A stretch of 32,151 bases of DNA from Flavobacteriales bacterium (GCA_028141885.1 JAOIQU010000014.1:1-32151); one strand, 5' to 3'. Shown: positions 15,105-24,145, numbered from the stretch's first letter. A program made the numbers and translations. The notes: generated by a model from the letters alone, not told the origin.

Positions 15105-16138
15105 CGCAGGACCAAGACCCGATCGAAGAACAAGGGGAGGAGCTGTTTGAGCACCACCGTCTTGTGGCCGACCCAGGCCAAACCCCACTGAGGGTCGACA
15201 AATTCATCATCAACTTGGTGGCACATTTGTCTCGCAACAAATTGCAGACGGCCGCCAAGTCGGGCTACGTGCGCGTCAACGGTGAACCCGTCAAAAGCAA
15301 CCACAAAGTCAAGCCCGGGGATGTGGTGACGGTTGAGTTGCCCCAACCGGTTTTTGAATTTGAGTTGTTGCCTGAGGCGATGGATTTGGACATCATCTAT
15401 GAAGACGATGACCTGTTGGTCCTCAACAAGCCCATGGACATGGTCGTCCATCCGGGACATGGCAATTACTCAGGCACCTTGGTCAATGGGGTGCTTCATC
15501 ATTTCCAAAACATGCCGAGCCTGCCCAACCAGCCTGAACCGCGTCCTGGTCTTGTCCATCGGCTGGACAAGGACACCACGGGCTTGATGGTGCTGGGAAA
15601 ATCGGAACGGGCCCTCACGAACTTGAGCGAGCAGTTCTTTGAGCGGACGGTGAACCGTCGGTATTGGGCGTTGGTGTGGGGAGACGTGTCTGAGGATGGC
15701 ACGGTGACGGGCCACGTGGGGCGTTCCCTGCGAGATCGTCGCATCCAACAGGTCTTCGAAGATGGAAGGGAAGGGAAGCACGCCGTCACGCATTATCGAG
15801 TGCTGAAACGGCTTGGACCCGTGACCCTCGTCGAGTGCAAACTTGAAACGGGGCGCACCCACCAGATCCGCGTGCACATGCAGTACATCGGGCACCCGTT
15901 GTTTGGCGACCCCTCCTATGGGGGCAACGTCGCGGTCAAAGGCGCGCCTGGGGGTAAGTACAATGCATTCCTGCGAAACATATTCGAGGCACTCCCTCGG
16001 CAGGCACTACATGCCAAGACGCTTGGGTTCACCCACCCGGGTACAGGCGAGCGGATGAATTTTGAATCAGAGCTTCCTGAGGACATGGCCAAGGCGCTGG
16101 CCAAGTGGACCACCTACATTGAGGCTTCCGGAATCTGA
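15101..16138 (+). CDS. RluD-type rRNA pseudouridine synthase (RluA family)
   Basis: This converts uridines to pseudouridine in structured RNA, probably 23S rRNA helix 69 if it is a true RluD. The 345-residue protein has an N-terminal S4 RNA-binding domain (about 31-79, LRVDKFIINLVAHLSRNKLQ). The RluA catalytic domain carries HRLDKDTTGLMVLGKSE, with the catalytic Asp at residue 156, and the later block LETGRTHQIRVHM. Length fits the family. The ATG at 15101 overlaps the preceding TGA by four bases. RluC and RluD cannot be told apart with certainty by eye; S4 plus the HRLDKDTTGL form favours RluD. The gene ends convergently with the ABC-F gene, 27 bases apart. Confidence 0.93.
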   Translation: MTQDQDPIEEQGEELFEHHRLVADPGQTPLRVDKFIINLVAHLSRNKLQTAAKSGYVRVNGEPVKSNHKVKPGDVVTVELPQPVFEFELLPEAMDLDIIYEDDDLLVLNKPMDMVVHPGHGNYSGTLVNGVLHHFQNMPSLPNQPEPRPGLVHRLDKDTTGLMVLGKSERALTNLSEQFFERTVNRRYWALVWGDVSEDGTVTGHVGRSLRDRRIQQVFEDGREGKHAVTHYRVLKRLGPVTLVECKLETGRTHQIRVHMQYIGHPLFGDPSYGGNVAVKGAPGGKYNAFLRNIFEALPRQALHAKTLGFTHPGTGERMNFESELPEDMAKALAKWTTYIEASGI

Positions 16139-16165
16139 CCGCTTTGCAATGTCGCGTGAGTCGGT

Positions 16166-18124
16166 TCAGCTATCTTTTTCAAGCTGTTCCACCTCAGCCA
16201 AGGCTTTTTCCCAGAGGTTGAGGCTTTCTTGCATTTCGTTCTGAACCGCCTCGTAGGCGTAGGCGAGCTCGGTGACTTTGCTGCGGTCCGCGGGATCGAC
16301 TTCCGCCATTTGGGCATTCAATTCCGCTTGCTTGGTCTCGAGTGAGGCGACGTTTTTTTCGTGACGGTCGACGGCGTTTTTCGCTTTGCGAAGGGCCTTT
16401 TCGTGGGCTTTTCGCGCCTTGTAGTCTGGCCCACCAGATGCCTTGACAGGGGACTTGTCTTTTTTGCTTCGCTCGACCTTGACCGTTTTTTTGGCTTCGT
16501 AGGCGGTGATGCTGGCGGCGTGCTTTTCGTGCAAGAACTGCTTGATGTCGCCGATGTATTGCTTCAGCCCTGTGGGGGTCACCTCGTAGACGAGCTGCGT
16601 CATGTCGCTTAAGAAGTCCCGGTCGTGGGACACCACGACCAAACTGCCGTCAAACGACTGCAACGCCTCCTTCAACACCGCCTTGCTCTTCAGATCAAGG
16701 TGGTTCGTCGGCTCGTCCAAGATGAGCACGTTGTAGGGATGCAACAACAGCTTGCACAAGGCCAGACGCGCCTTTTCACCGCCTGAGAGGACCTTGACTT
16801 TCTTGTCGACGTCTTCGCCAGAGAACAAAAACGACCCAAGCAGTCCGCGCAACTGCTTTCGAATGTCGCCCACCGCCACTTCTTCGAGCGTCTCCATCAC
16901 CGTGAGGTTGCCGTCGAGTTCGTCGGTTTGATTCTGGGCATAGTATCCGATGTCGACGTTGTGGCCGACGTTCAGGCTGCCTGCCGTGCAGGACTCTTGT
17001 TGCAGAAGCATGCGGGTCAGGGTGGTTTTGCCCGCGCCATTTTTTCCGACCAAGGCCACCTTCTCTTGCCGCGCCATGATGAAGTCCAACCCCTCAAAAA
17101 CCGTCAGCTCGTCGAAGCACTTTTTCAAGTTGTCCGCCTCGAATATGACTTTGCCTGAGCGTGGGGCAGGGGGGAAGCGAAACCGGATTTGCATGTTTTC
17201 CGCAGCGTCCACTTCCACGCGTTCCAACTTGTCGAGCTTCTTGATCAAGCTTTGGGCGAAAGCGGCTTTGTTCTTCTTCGCCCGGAACTTGTTGATCAAG
17301 ACTTCTGTGTCTTGGATGTATTTCTGCTGGTTCTTGGCGGCTTGCTCCTGACGCATTCGTTCTTCCTCCCGCCAAACCTGGTACGCCGAATATGGGCCTT
17401 TGAAGTCGTACAATTTGACCCCACCAATCTCCACTGTGCGCTTGGTGAGGGTGTCCAAAAAGACACGGTCGTGCGAGATCAATAAGATGGCGCCCGGGTG
17501 GTGCAACAAGAAGGCCTCAAGCCATTCGATGCTCTCGATGTCCAAGTGGTTCGTCGGCTCGTCCAAGAGAAGCAAGTCCGGTTGCATCAGCAAGAGCTTG
17601 GCCAATTCCACACGCATCTTCCATCCCCCGCTGAATTCGGACATCGTACGGGTCATGTCCGCCTTTTGAAAGCCCAAACCTTGAAGGATCCGATGCGCTT
17701 GCTCTTCCGTGCTGGATGCACCAATGGCATCCAATCGCTCGTTGGCGTCGCTCAATTCCTGAATGAGTTGTGCGTAGCTGTCACTTTCATAATCGGTGCG
17801 TTCAGCCACCTCTTTGGTCAAGGTCTCCAGGCGAGCCTCCAAGGCCTGCACTTCGGCAAAGGCTTGCATGGCCACCTCCATGACCGATGCCGATTCGTCG
17901 TGCTCCATTTCTTGAGGCAAATACCCGATGCGGTATTCCTTGGGGGTGTGCACGGAACCCTCAGACGGCCGCTGCAGTCCGGCAATGATTTTCAGCAATG
18001 TCGACTTGCCTGCGCCATTTCGGCCCACCAATCCGATGCGGTCTTTGACACCAATGGCCAAATCCACCCCTTCAAACAGCGTACGTTCTCCAAAATGCAC
18101 CCCCAATGACGTCAAATGCAGCAT
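16166..18124 (-). CDS. ABC-F family ATPase (translation factor type)
   Basis: This is a soluble twin-ATPase protein of 652 residues without membrane segments, so not a transporter. ABC-F proteins act on the ribosome in stalling relief, assembly or antibiotic protection. NBD1 has Walker A GRNGAGKST at 34-42, signature SGGW at 164-167 and Walker B LLLDEPTNHLD at about 185-194. A charged linker with FRAKKNKAAFAQSLIKKLDK precedes NBD2, which has GKNGAGKTT at 359-367, LSGGE at about 445-449 and DEPTNHLD at 469-476. A C-terminal coiled coil follows (about 555-652, Lys/Glu rich), like Uup/YdiF. The ATG at 18124 gives MLHLTSLGVHFG; a 12-residue extension is non-conserved. It is probably a separate transcript, lying beyond the gldN terminator. 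Confidence 0.93.
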   Translation of the reverse strand: MLHLTSLGVHFGERTLFEGVDLAIGVKDRIGLVGRNGAGKSTLLKIIAGLQRPSEGSVHTPKEYRIGYLPQEMEHDESASVMEVAMQAFAEVQALEARLETLTKEVAERTDYESDSYAQLIQELSDANERLDAIGASSTEEQAHRILQGLGFQKADMTRTMSEFSGGWKMRVELAKLLLMQPDLLLLDEPTNHLDIESIEWLEAFLLHHPGAILLISHDRVFLDTLTKRTVEIGGVKLYDFKGPYSAYQVWREEERMRQEQAAKNQQKYIQDTEVLINKFRAKKNKAAFAQSLIKKLDKLERVEVDAAENMQIRFRFPPAPRSGKVIFEADNLKKCFDELTVFEGLDFIMARQEKVALVGKNGAGKTTLTRMLLQQESCTAGSLNVGHNVDIGYYAQNQTDELDGNLTVMETLEEVAVGDIRKQLRGLLGSFLFSGEDVDKKVKVLSGGEKARLALCKLLLHPYNVLILDEPTNHLDLKSKAVLKEALQSFDGSLVVVSHDRDFLSDMTQLVYEVTPTGLKQYIGDIKQFLHEKHAASITAYEAKKTVKVERSKKDKSPVKASGGPDYKARKAHEKALRKAKNAVDRHEKNVASLETKQAELNAQMAEVDPADRSKVTELAYAYEAVQNEMQESLNLWEKALAEVEQLEKDS

Positions 18125-18158
18125 GGCCTGCAAGTTCGCACCGCCAACGTCTGGGAAC

Positions 18159-18189
18159 AAAAAAAGGCCGCATCACATGCGGCCTTTTT
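18159..18189 (-). terminator. Intrinsic terminator of the porP-gldKLMN operon
   Basis: GGCCGCAT (18166-18173) and ATGCGGCC (18177-18184) form a perfect stem over a three-base loop, extended by five A-T pairs to 13 base pairs. On the minus strand it ends in seven T. It lies 20 bases beyond the gldN stop and before the ABC-F start, so it should end T9SS-operon transcripts. Five T on the plus strand make it potentially bidirectional. Confidence 0.9.
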
Positions 18190-18208
18190 CAATGTGTCAA
18201 TGTCTCAA

Positions 18209-19108
18209 TCAATAATGCCAAAGGTCATGCTCCAGGTTGAACAATTCCTGTTGGATGCGCTCGGACTCCGCTAGTGCCGATAAGCCTGTTGCATAATTGG
18301 CAATGGGCCTGTCAAACGCATTGTCTTCTTTGACGATGTAGCTGGAGAAATATCTCTTTTCAAACAGGTCCCAAAACGTTCGCCTTTGGGCATCATTGAA
18401 AATGTTGTAAACCTCAGCTTTGTCTCCGCTAAAGAGCTTACGGCAATGAGGGTAATAAAGCCAAAAGAGCGGTTTGAATCCACGTTCCTTTCCATCCTTG
18501 ATGTCAAGAATCATCGGAGCGATGCCGAGAATCCGAACGTAGCGCTCACTTCGCTGCTTATCCCAAATCCATTCCTCTTTGATCATGTAGCGTGTGATGA
18601 GTTCATAATCAATGTCCACAAGTGTGGTTTCGTCACCGATATACTCATCATTTTCGTCATAGATTTTTTTCGTCTTTTCGACTTTTAAAATCTCGTCCAG
18701 TTCTGCTACCGAAAGAATGGGATCTGTGAACTCGTCATCTTGGTTGGCTCCTGGTCTGTATGCGATAATGTCACTTCCTTCACTGCGAAGACCTTCATCT
18801 ACAATGAGACGAATCAGGTTCATTCGGTTTTTTATTCTGTCCTGGGGGTAATAGAAAGGTTGGTTGAATTTTTGATTCAAATCAATGACCTGCCAAACCC
18901 GCTTCTTGTACATTACGTCAGCTTCTCGCAAGTGAGGGTATTCAATATACTTTCTGGCGTTGTTTTCGGGTAGATAGGCACCGTCAAGAACGCTGTATTT
19001 TTCATCTTCCTCATAGGCACGCTTGACTACACCGCCTTGGCAAATGCACTGGCTTCCAGTCAAAAGTACTGCAAGTGCAGTAGTAGTTATTTTTAGGATT
19101 GGCTTCAT
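18209..19108 (-). CDS. gldN: T9SS ring protein GldN (PorN)
   Basis: GldN forms, with the lipoprotein GldK, the large periplasmic ring of the type IX secretion machine and contacts GldM. The 299-residue product has a signal peptide (ILKITTTALAVLLTG, cleavage near the ICQG segment). Family blocks include YIEYPHLREADVMYKKRVWQ early, a central MIKEEWIWDKQRSERYVRIL segment, PLFWLYYPHCR and a C-terminal FDLFEKRYFSS-like stretch (WDLFEKRYFSSYIVKED). I chose the ATG at 19108, ten bases after the gldM stop; an upstream ATG would overlap gldM. Its base composition is clearly more AT-rich than the flanking genes (37-38 % GC in two counted 60-base stretches). It is the last gene of the operon and is followed by a strong terminator. 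Confidence 0.93.
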   Translation of the reverse strand: MKPILKITTTALAVLLTGSQCICQGGVVKRAYEEDEKYSVLDGAYLPENNARKYIEYPHLREADVMYKKRVWQVIDLNQKFNQPFYYPQDRIKNRMNLIRLIVDEGLRSEGSDIIAYRPGANQDDEFTDPILSVAELDEILKVEKTKKIYDENDEYIGDETTLVDIDYELITRYMIKEEWIWDKQRSERYVRILGIAPMILDIKDGKERGFKPLFWLYYPHCRKLFSGDKAEVYNIFNDAQRRTFWDLFEKRYFSSYIVKEDNAFDRPIANYATGLSALAESERIQQELFNLEHDLWHY

Positions 19109-19118
19109 GACATGAGAT

Positions 19119-20861
19119 TTAAGTGCCAACATTAAGCTTTAGCGAGGGCAGCGGTCTTTCTGAATTGTCTGGCATTTTAGCCATGATGTCTTCGATGTAA
19201 AAGACGTCTCTGACACGCAATCGTTTCACAGCTTCCTGCATCTCAGGAGTGAATCGACTGCTGTTTGACTTGAGAGTGACGAATGCACCGTTTCGCTTAA
19301 AGGTGAGTGAAAACTTAGTGACCTTCGCTTTAACCTCAAAGTCAAAGTTGGTAAGCTTCGCCTTAACTGGGGGTGCTCCCTGCAATTCCGCTTTGGAGAT
19401 AGATGGATTCCTGTAATTCGCATCGTCACCAAGGCTTGGATCCGGATCGGGGATCGGCTTCACCCTAAATTGTTTCGAGGGCATACGCATCTCAGAACCG
19501 TCTTCTAAAGTTGCAACAACAGAGATGTTCGCTCTCTTTACAGTAGCCGAGTTGTTCGGGATTACGACCCATCCTTTGGACGTTCGTTTGAGTTTGTGTC
19601 CATTGTCGATTGTCGGCCGGATGTTTTCTGCAGCAACGCCGGGTACTGAGATTTCCACCGGGTTTTCCAACCCTCGGTAAAACACGTTCATCTGGGTTGG
19701 AGAGACCACCAAGGCAGGTTGAGAAACTGTGATTCGTGGCGTCACAAACTTGATGCTTTCCGGCGAACCATCGGGTTTGGTGTGATTCAGCACCCCCCGG
19801 AACACATAGTCCCCGAAAGCCATGTTCTTTGTGGACATGGCCAACTTTCCAATGCCAAGCGAATCGAGGTCGAGTGAGGCAAGTTCCCCTATGTCGATCA
19901 CGTTTTCAGGATCCATGGTGTACTCTTCTGCAGTCCCTGACCAATGAGCATTGTCAACATAAATCTCAGCCTTTTTGGTAGGGTCAAATGCCGACAACAA
20001 CACATCGGCTCGAAGCGTATCTCCTTTCATCACGATGCTGCTCGCTGGGACGACAAGTGGCTTCAAATCGGTGAATTTGTAGGATTTGGCATCGATGCCG
20101 CTAAGTAGCCACTTCAAAATGTCGGCTTCGGCATCCTGCACATCGATGAGCATCTTGGACATCAAGGGCATGGTTGCTGCCAACGGCACGTGATAAAACG
20201 TGGCACTTTCCCAAGGGACGGGTTTGTCGTTGTACGTGCCGTCGGGAAACGAGAAGCGGTCATCCAACTGGGCCTTGAGCGCTGCGGGGAGCGCCCGTTC
20301 TTGTCCACGATGGTCCAAAAAGGTAATGGCCTTCAACTCTTCTCTGTAGCTTTCGAGGGCCTTTTTGAGGTAGGCCGCTGACCATTGGTTAGACTCGTCA
20401 AACAGAGGGTTGTTGATGTTGGCCACCCCCATGAATGTCGTCAATTCTTGATATTCGTCCTTTTTCTGGTGCAAAGCCAACGAACGGACGGTGTCCCGGC
20501 CAAACTCATTTTTTGCATAGTACGCCTCAACCTCGGCGAGCTTGCCTTCGGAAGCCGCCATGGCGTGGGCTTTCAATTGGACAATGTAGTCCTGCAGAGC
20601 GCCACTTTTTTCGGACACTTGTTCGGCGATTTCTGCGAATGGCCCAACCGTCTCCTGGTTGCCTAAGTATTTTTCTGCCAAACTTTCTCGAGAATCCCGG
20701 ACTTTCTCTGCCAAGGTCTCTTGAGTCCCATTGAGGCTTTTTTCTACCTTGACAAAACCGTCAAGGACTTCCTTCGAGATGTTCAACGCCAGCAGGGCTG
20801 TCAGGACGAGGTACATCATCCCGATCATTTTCTGACGTGGTGTTTCTTTTCCTCCTGCCAT
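19119..20861 (-). CDS. gldM: T9SS motor protein GldM (PorM)
   Basis: GldM is the periplasm-spanning half of the GldL/GldM proton-powered motor that drives type IX secretion and gliding. The 580-residue protein opens with the family signature MAGGKETPRQKMIGMMYLV and has a single membrane helix at about 13-30 ending in LALNISKEVLDGF. The periplasmic part includes VYYAKNEF-like helices and, in the C-terminal half, tandem beta domains (PALVVSPTQMNVFYRGLENP, then KPIPDPDPSLG before the last domain). It is some 60 residues longer than the 510-520 typical of Flavobacterium and Porphyromonas, as far as I recall. The start at 20861 is 11 bases after the gldL stop. Confidence 0.96.
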   Translation of the reverse strand: MAGGKETPRQKMIGMMYLVLTALLALNISKEVLDGFVKVEKSLNGTQETLAEKVRDSRESLAEKYLGNQETVGPFAEIAEQVSEKSGALQDYIVQLKAHAMAASEGKLAEVEAYYAKNEFGRDTVRSLALHQKKDEYQELTTFMGVANINNPLFDESNQWSAAYLKKALESYREELKAITFLDHRGQERALPAALKAQLDDRFSFPDGTYNDKPVPWESATFYHVPLAATMPLMSKMLIDVQDAEADILKWLLSGIDAKSYKFTDLKPLVVPASSIVMKGDTLRADVLLSAFDPTKKAEIYVDNAHWSGTAEEYTMDPENVIDIGELASLDLDSLGIGKLAMSTKNMAFGDYVFRGVLNHTKPDGSPESIKFVTPRITVSQPALVVSPTQMNVFYRGLENPVEISVPGVAAENIRPTIDNGHKLKRTSKGWVVIPNNSATVKRANISVVATLEDGSEMRMPSKQFRVKPIPDPDPSLGDDANYRNPSISKAELQGAPPVKAKLTNFDFEVKAKVTKFSLTFKRNGAFVTLKSNSSRFTPEMQEAVKRLRVRDVFYIEDIMAKMPDNSERPLPSLKLNVGT

Positions 20862-20872
20862 GTCTCAAGGGC

Positions 20873-21619
20873 TTAGCTGCGACCGCCACCCATGGCGTTC
20901 AACATGTTGCCGTAGACTGTGTTGAGAGAAGCGAGGTTCTTGGCGAGCTCAGAGATGTTCTCTTTGTAAACCTTGGTGTCTTCAACAGAGTCGTTGAGGT
21001 TCTTGACGAGTTCGCCCATGCTTGCAAACAATTCTTTGTTTTGCTGCATCTGCTGAAGTTGCCCCTCGTACATGTCGTTCAAAGACGTGAGATTCTCGTT
21101 CATCTTGGCCAAGCCAGCTCCTGTGTTGGCGCCTTCTGCACTCGCTTTGACAAGACCTGTCAAACCTTGGCTGACTTCCTCGTACGTAGCACTCAAGTCA
21201 TCCACGCGATTTGACGCTTTCACGAGTGCATCGCTGTATCCTTTGGTCGCAACTGAAGCGTCGGCCACTTCACCCATTTTGGAGGCTTGTTCGCCCAGAT
21301 GTTTCATGCCTTCACCCAACTTGGATATGAGTTTTTCGTCAATGTTGGCTTTTGACAACATGTCGTCAAGTTGCGCGGTGGGCGCCTTAGCTCCTGGCTT
21401 CAATTGAGGATAAACACGATGCCATTCGGGTTCTTCGTGCGGTTTCTCAAACGCAGACATGAAAAAGATGAAGGCTTCGACCCCAAGGCCGACGATCAAC
21501 ATGTATGACGCCCCTGGAAGGTGCTCGATCTTGAAAAGTGCTCCGATGATCACGATGGCGGCTCCCCATCCGTAGAGCTTGGACATAAAGTTTTTCCACT
21601 GCTTGCTTCCTGGTTTCAT
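20873..21619 (-). CDS. gldL: T9SS motor protein GldL (PorL)
   Basis: GldL is the inner-membrane proton-conducting half of the T9SS/gliding motor. The 248-residue protein has two N-terminal membrane helices, about residues 15-29 (LYGWGAAIVIIGALF) and 38-56 (ASYMLIVGLGVEAFIFFMS). Helix 2 carries the conserved membrane glutamate (E48) thought to take part in proton transfer, and the short connecting loop keeps the K-I-E-H motif at 30-33. A long helical, cytoplasmic coiled-coil region with heptad-like Leu/Met spacing follows, ending in Gly-Gly-Arg-Ser. The ATG at 21619 fits the family start (MKPGSKQWKNFMSKLYGWG). The 85-base gap to gldK is the largest within the gldK-gldN stretch. Confidence 0.96.
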   Translation of the reverse strand: MKPGSKQWKNFMSKLYGWGAAIVIIGALFKIEHLPGASYMLIVGLGVEAFIFFMSAFEKPHEEPEWHRVYPQLKPGAKAPTAQLDDMLSKANIDEKLISKLGEGMKHLGEQASKMGEVADASVATKGYSDALVKASNRVDDLSATYEEVSQGLTGLVKASAEGANTGAGLAKMNENLTSLNDMYEGQLQQMQQNKELFASMGELVKNLNDSVEDTKVYKENISELAKNLASLNTVYGNMLNAMGGGRS

Positions 21620-21704
21620 GTTGCGGGTTTTGGTTTCAATCAGCTGACGCTGTGCAGGTTGGTTTTATTGTACAGACGGTGTGGTTTCAAGCCACCATCT
21701 TTGG

Positions 21705-23114
21705 TTAATTCCATTCTTCGGGCAAGCCAGACTTACCACGTCCGAGGTAGGACATGACGGACCTGAATCCGATGTATGACTTTGCGGTGTCACTGTATTC
21801 GTAGGTGCGTGTGCCAGTTTGACAGTAATACCCAAAATCCTTCCAACTTCCACCCCGTATGACCTTTCGTTTCATCACAGGAGGATCTTTCTCTTTAGCG
21901 TGATACGTGTAGTCAGGAGCTATGTCCCATGAGAAATCGTAAATGGATTCATCAAAGGCGGTGTTTGTCCATTCTGCGACGTTGCCGCTCATGTTGTACA
22001 GGCCGTAGTCGTTGGGGCTATATGATTCAACAGGTGCAGTGTAGGCATTGGCGTCTTCCACGTAGTCCCCGCGCATGGGCTTGAAGTTCGCCAACACGCA
22101 ACCTTCTTCGTTCCGTGCATAGGGGCCACCCCAAGGGAATGGCGCAAGGTCGCGTCCGCCGCGTGCCGCGAACTCCCACTCTGCCTCGGACGGAAGGCGG
22201 AATCGTTGGACATAGGTTTCCCCATTTTGGCGCTTCCAGTCGCTCATGATTTGGGTGCGCCAGGCATTGAATGCTTTGGCTTGGCCCCACGTCACGCCCA
22301 CCACGGGGTAATCATCAAAGGCAGGGTGCCAAAAGTACATTTCGGTGTAGGGCTCGTTGAACGAGTACGTTGCGTCAGAAATCCAAACCATTGTGTCCGG
22401 GTAAACATTGATGTTTTCTTCAATGATGAATTGACCACGATCTGAGTGACGTACGACACTGTGCTTTTGCCCAATGTCATTGGGTGCGCCTAGATCGTCG
22501 TTCTCGTCGTAGCCTCGTCCGACATTTGGTTTTTCATCAGGGCCCCACTCACGTTTCACAGCCGCGGCGTCCAAATTCACCCAGTAGTAGGTGTAGTTTA
22601 GTTTCCGGGAGTCGAGTTCACGGCGGTCGTAGAACTGTTCGCTTCCTTGAAGGAAAAATTCGTCATACAAGATGTCAAAGACGTCTTCGTCTTCCCAGTC
22701 AATGGGTTCTTCCCAATTCAACACAAAGCCTTTGCGGATGAATCGGTCCAATTCAACACCGCCCTCAGTCTCAGCTGTGAAATAGCGGTCGTCGTCGTTG
22801 TCGGCGAGCGTTTGCAAGTACAGCGAGTCGCGGACGTAGTTGACGAACTGACGGTATTCGTTGTTCGTGATCTCGTGGACGTCCATGTAAAACGGGGGAA
22901 TGGTCACCGTCTTGGACCTTGTGTTCAGGGCGAAGGGGACGTCTTGGTCACTGGGGCCCATGGTGAAAGAGCCAAAGTGAATGTAGTTCATGCCGTACGG
23001 ATTGGCTTGATCCCAATACGGACGTTTCTGAACCCCAACCAGTTCACCCTGGGGTCCCATGTAGCACGCCGTCATGAAGACGGGAGCCAAAAGGATCATC
23101 AGGAACTTTTTCAT
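21705..23114 (-). CDS. gldK: T9SS ring lipoprotein GldK (PorK), FGE-like
   Basis: GldK is an outer-membrane lipoprotein that builds the periplasmic ring with GldN. The 469-residue protein has a lipoprotein signal (MKKFLMILLAPVFMTAC, lipidated Cys 17). The rest is a formylglycine-generating-enzyme/sulfatase-modifying-factor fold, with blocks FYMDVHEITNNEYRQFV, PVVGVTWGQAKAFNAWR, FRLPSEAEWEFAARGG, NMSGNVAEW and KVIRGGSWKDF. In this family the fold serves a structural role. Length is as in Flavobacterium. It lies 65 bases after the porP/sprF gene and directs the gldK-L-M-N order. Confidence 0.96.
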   Translation of the reverse strand: MKKFLMILLAPVFMTACYMGPQGELVGVQKRPYWDQANPYGMNYIHFGSFTMGPSDQDVPFALNTRSKTVTIPPFYMDVHEITNNEYRQFVNYVRDSLYLQTLADNDDDRYFTAETEGGVELDRFIRKGFVLNWEEPIDWEDEDVFDILYDEFFLQGSEQFYDRRELDSRKLNYTYYWVNLDAAAVKREWGPDEKPNVGRGYDENDDLGAPNDIGQKHSVVRHSDRGQFIIEENINVYPDTMVWISDATYSFNEPYTEMYFWHPAFDDYPVVGVTWGQAKAFNAWRTQIMSDWKRQNGETYVQRFRLPSEAEWEFAARGGRDLAPFPWGGPYARNEEGCVLANFKPMRGDYVEDANAYTAPVESYSPNDYGLYNMSGNVAEWTNTAFDESIYDFSWDIAPDYTYHAKEKDPPVMKRKVIRGGSWKDFGYYCQTGTRTYEYSDTAKSYIGFRSVMSYLGRGKSGLPEEWN

Positions 23115-23179
23115 GGAGTGGATTTCTTGCGGATTGTTAGAATGGATTCAACGCTCGGAAGGCATGGTTTCGTGTGCAC

Positions 23180-24145
23180 TTAAAGGAACCGAGGGTTGGC
23201 GTACTTGTTTTGGACAGGAGTCGTTTCAAACTTGAAAGCGTAGGAGAGGAACACCTCGTGGCTGCCGGAATTGTATGCGCTCAGGGGGCTCAACGTCGTT
23301 CCGTAAGCGTAACCAACCTTGATCACCTGCTCGCTTGAGCGGATACCGTCGTTTTGAGGCGCCAAAGTCTTTTGAACGCCAGCGGATGGCGCAAGGGCAT
23401 CTCCAACGCGGTAGGTCAAGCCGCCCCAAACGAAGTTGTTCCAAAGCACATTGACGTTGACGTCGATGGCCGCGTAGGCGAGGTCCGTTTTGGCGAGCAC
23501 ATTGCTGCGCAAGACCAAATCGTTTCCGCTCAAGGGGTAGTCGTAACCGCCCATGAAGTAGAAGGTCCGCGCTGGAACAATGCTCAGTGAGGACATTTGG
23601 ACTTCCGCCACATGGGTCATCGAGATGCCTGCATAGTATTCGTTCGGCTTGCGGAGGAACACGCCCAAATCGACGTCTGTTGATGTGCCTGAACCGTTGA
23701 GGGTGGGAATGGCGGGGTCGTTTTCCACCCCGTCGACCGCAATCCATTCGGCATTGTAGCTCTTGCTGAACAGGCTCACGTTCAAGCCAAAACTCAATTC
23801 CGCTCCGTTCGAAAGAGGCGCAAGACGGTAGGCATAACCCAGTTTGACCATCGTGTTGGATTCCTGGCCAATCTCATCTTGGTAAAGCTGCAAACCCAAG
23901 GCACCCGGAATGAAGTCAACATTGGAGTGCACGTTGAGCAGCGTGGTGACAGGACCTCCATTGAAGTTGACCCACTGGTCACGATACCAAGCGCTGACGT
24001 GTGTCAGGTCGTCTTCCCCAGCGGCGCCAATGTTGAATGCAGCGAGGTCGTTGAACCATTGTGTCATTTGTGGGTCTTGCTGCCCAAAGGCTTGAGAGAC
24101 CACGAGGCACGAGAACGACAAGCAGATTGCAAGGTTGCGAATCAT
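23180..24145 (-). CDS. PorP/SprF family type IX secretion membrane protein
   Basis: This is an outer-membrane barrel of 321 residues that partners the T9SS core. The signal peptide is about 1-22 (IRNLAICLSFSCLVVSQAFG), then the family's mature start QQDPQMTQWFNDLAAFNIGAAG. Repeated amphipathic strands follow (YYAGISMTHVAEV, RTFYFMGGYDYPL, NNFVWGGLTYRVGD, HEVFLSYAFKF). In most relatives the motif after the QDPQ-type start is NPAYAG-like; here it is NIGAAG, a visible deviation. I chose the ATG at 24145 because it yields a signal peptide; the frame stays open 500 bases further but overlaps the arginase-like gene without sense. Position ahead of gldK matches porP/sprF-gldKLMN operons, so PorP itself is plausible. 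Several SprF paralogues occur per genome, so no symbol is given. Confidence 0.88.
   Translation of the reverse strand: MIRNLAICLSFSCLVVSQAFGQQDPQMTQWFNDLAAFNIGAAGEDDLTHVSAWYRDQWVNFNGGPVTTLLNVHSNVDFIPGALGLQLYQDEIGQESNTMVKLGYAYRLAPLSNGAELSFGLNVSLFSKSYNAEWIAVDGVENDPAIPTLNGSGTSTDVDLGVFLRKPNEYYAGISMTHVAEVQMSSLSIVPARTFYFMGGYDYPLSGNDLVLRSNVLAKTDLAYAAIDVNVNVLWNNFVWGGLTYRVGDALAPSAGVQKTLAPQNDGIRSSEQVIKVGYAYGTTLSPLSAYNSGSHEVFLSYAFKFETTPVQNKYANPRFL

Noticed and set aside
16139..16165. Possible terminator between the RluD-type and ABC-F genes
   Set aside because: The 27-base convergent gap contains no stem with a T tract.
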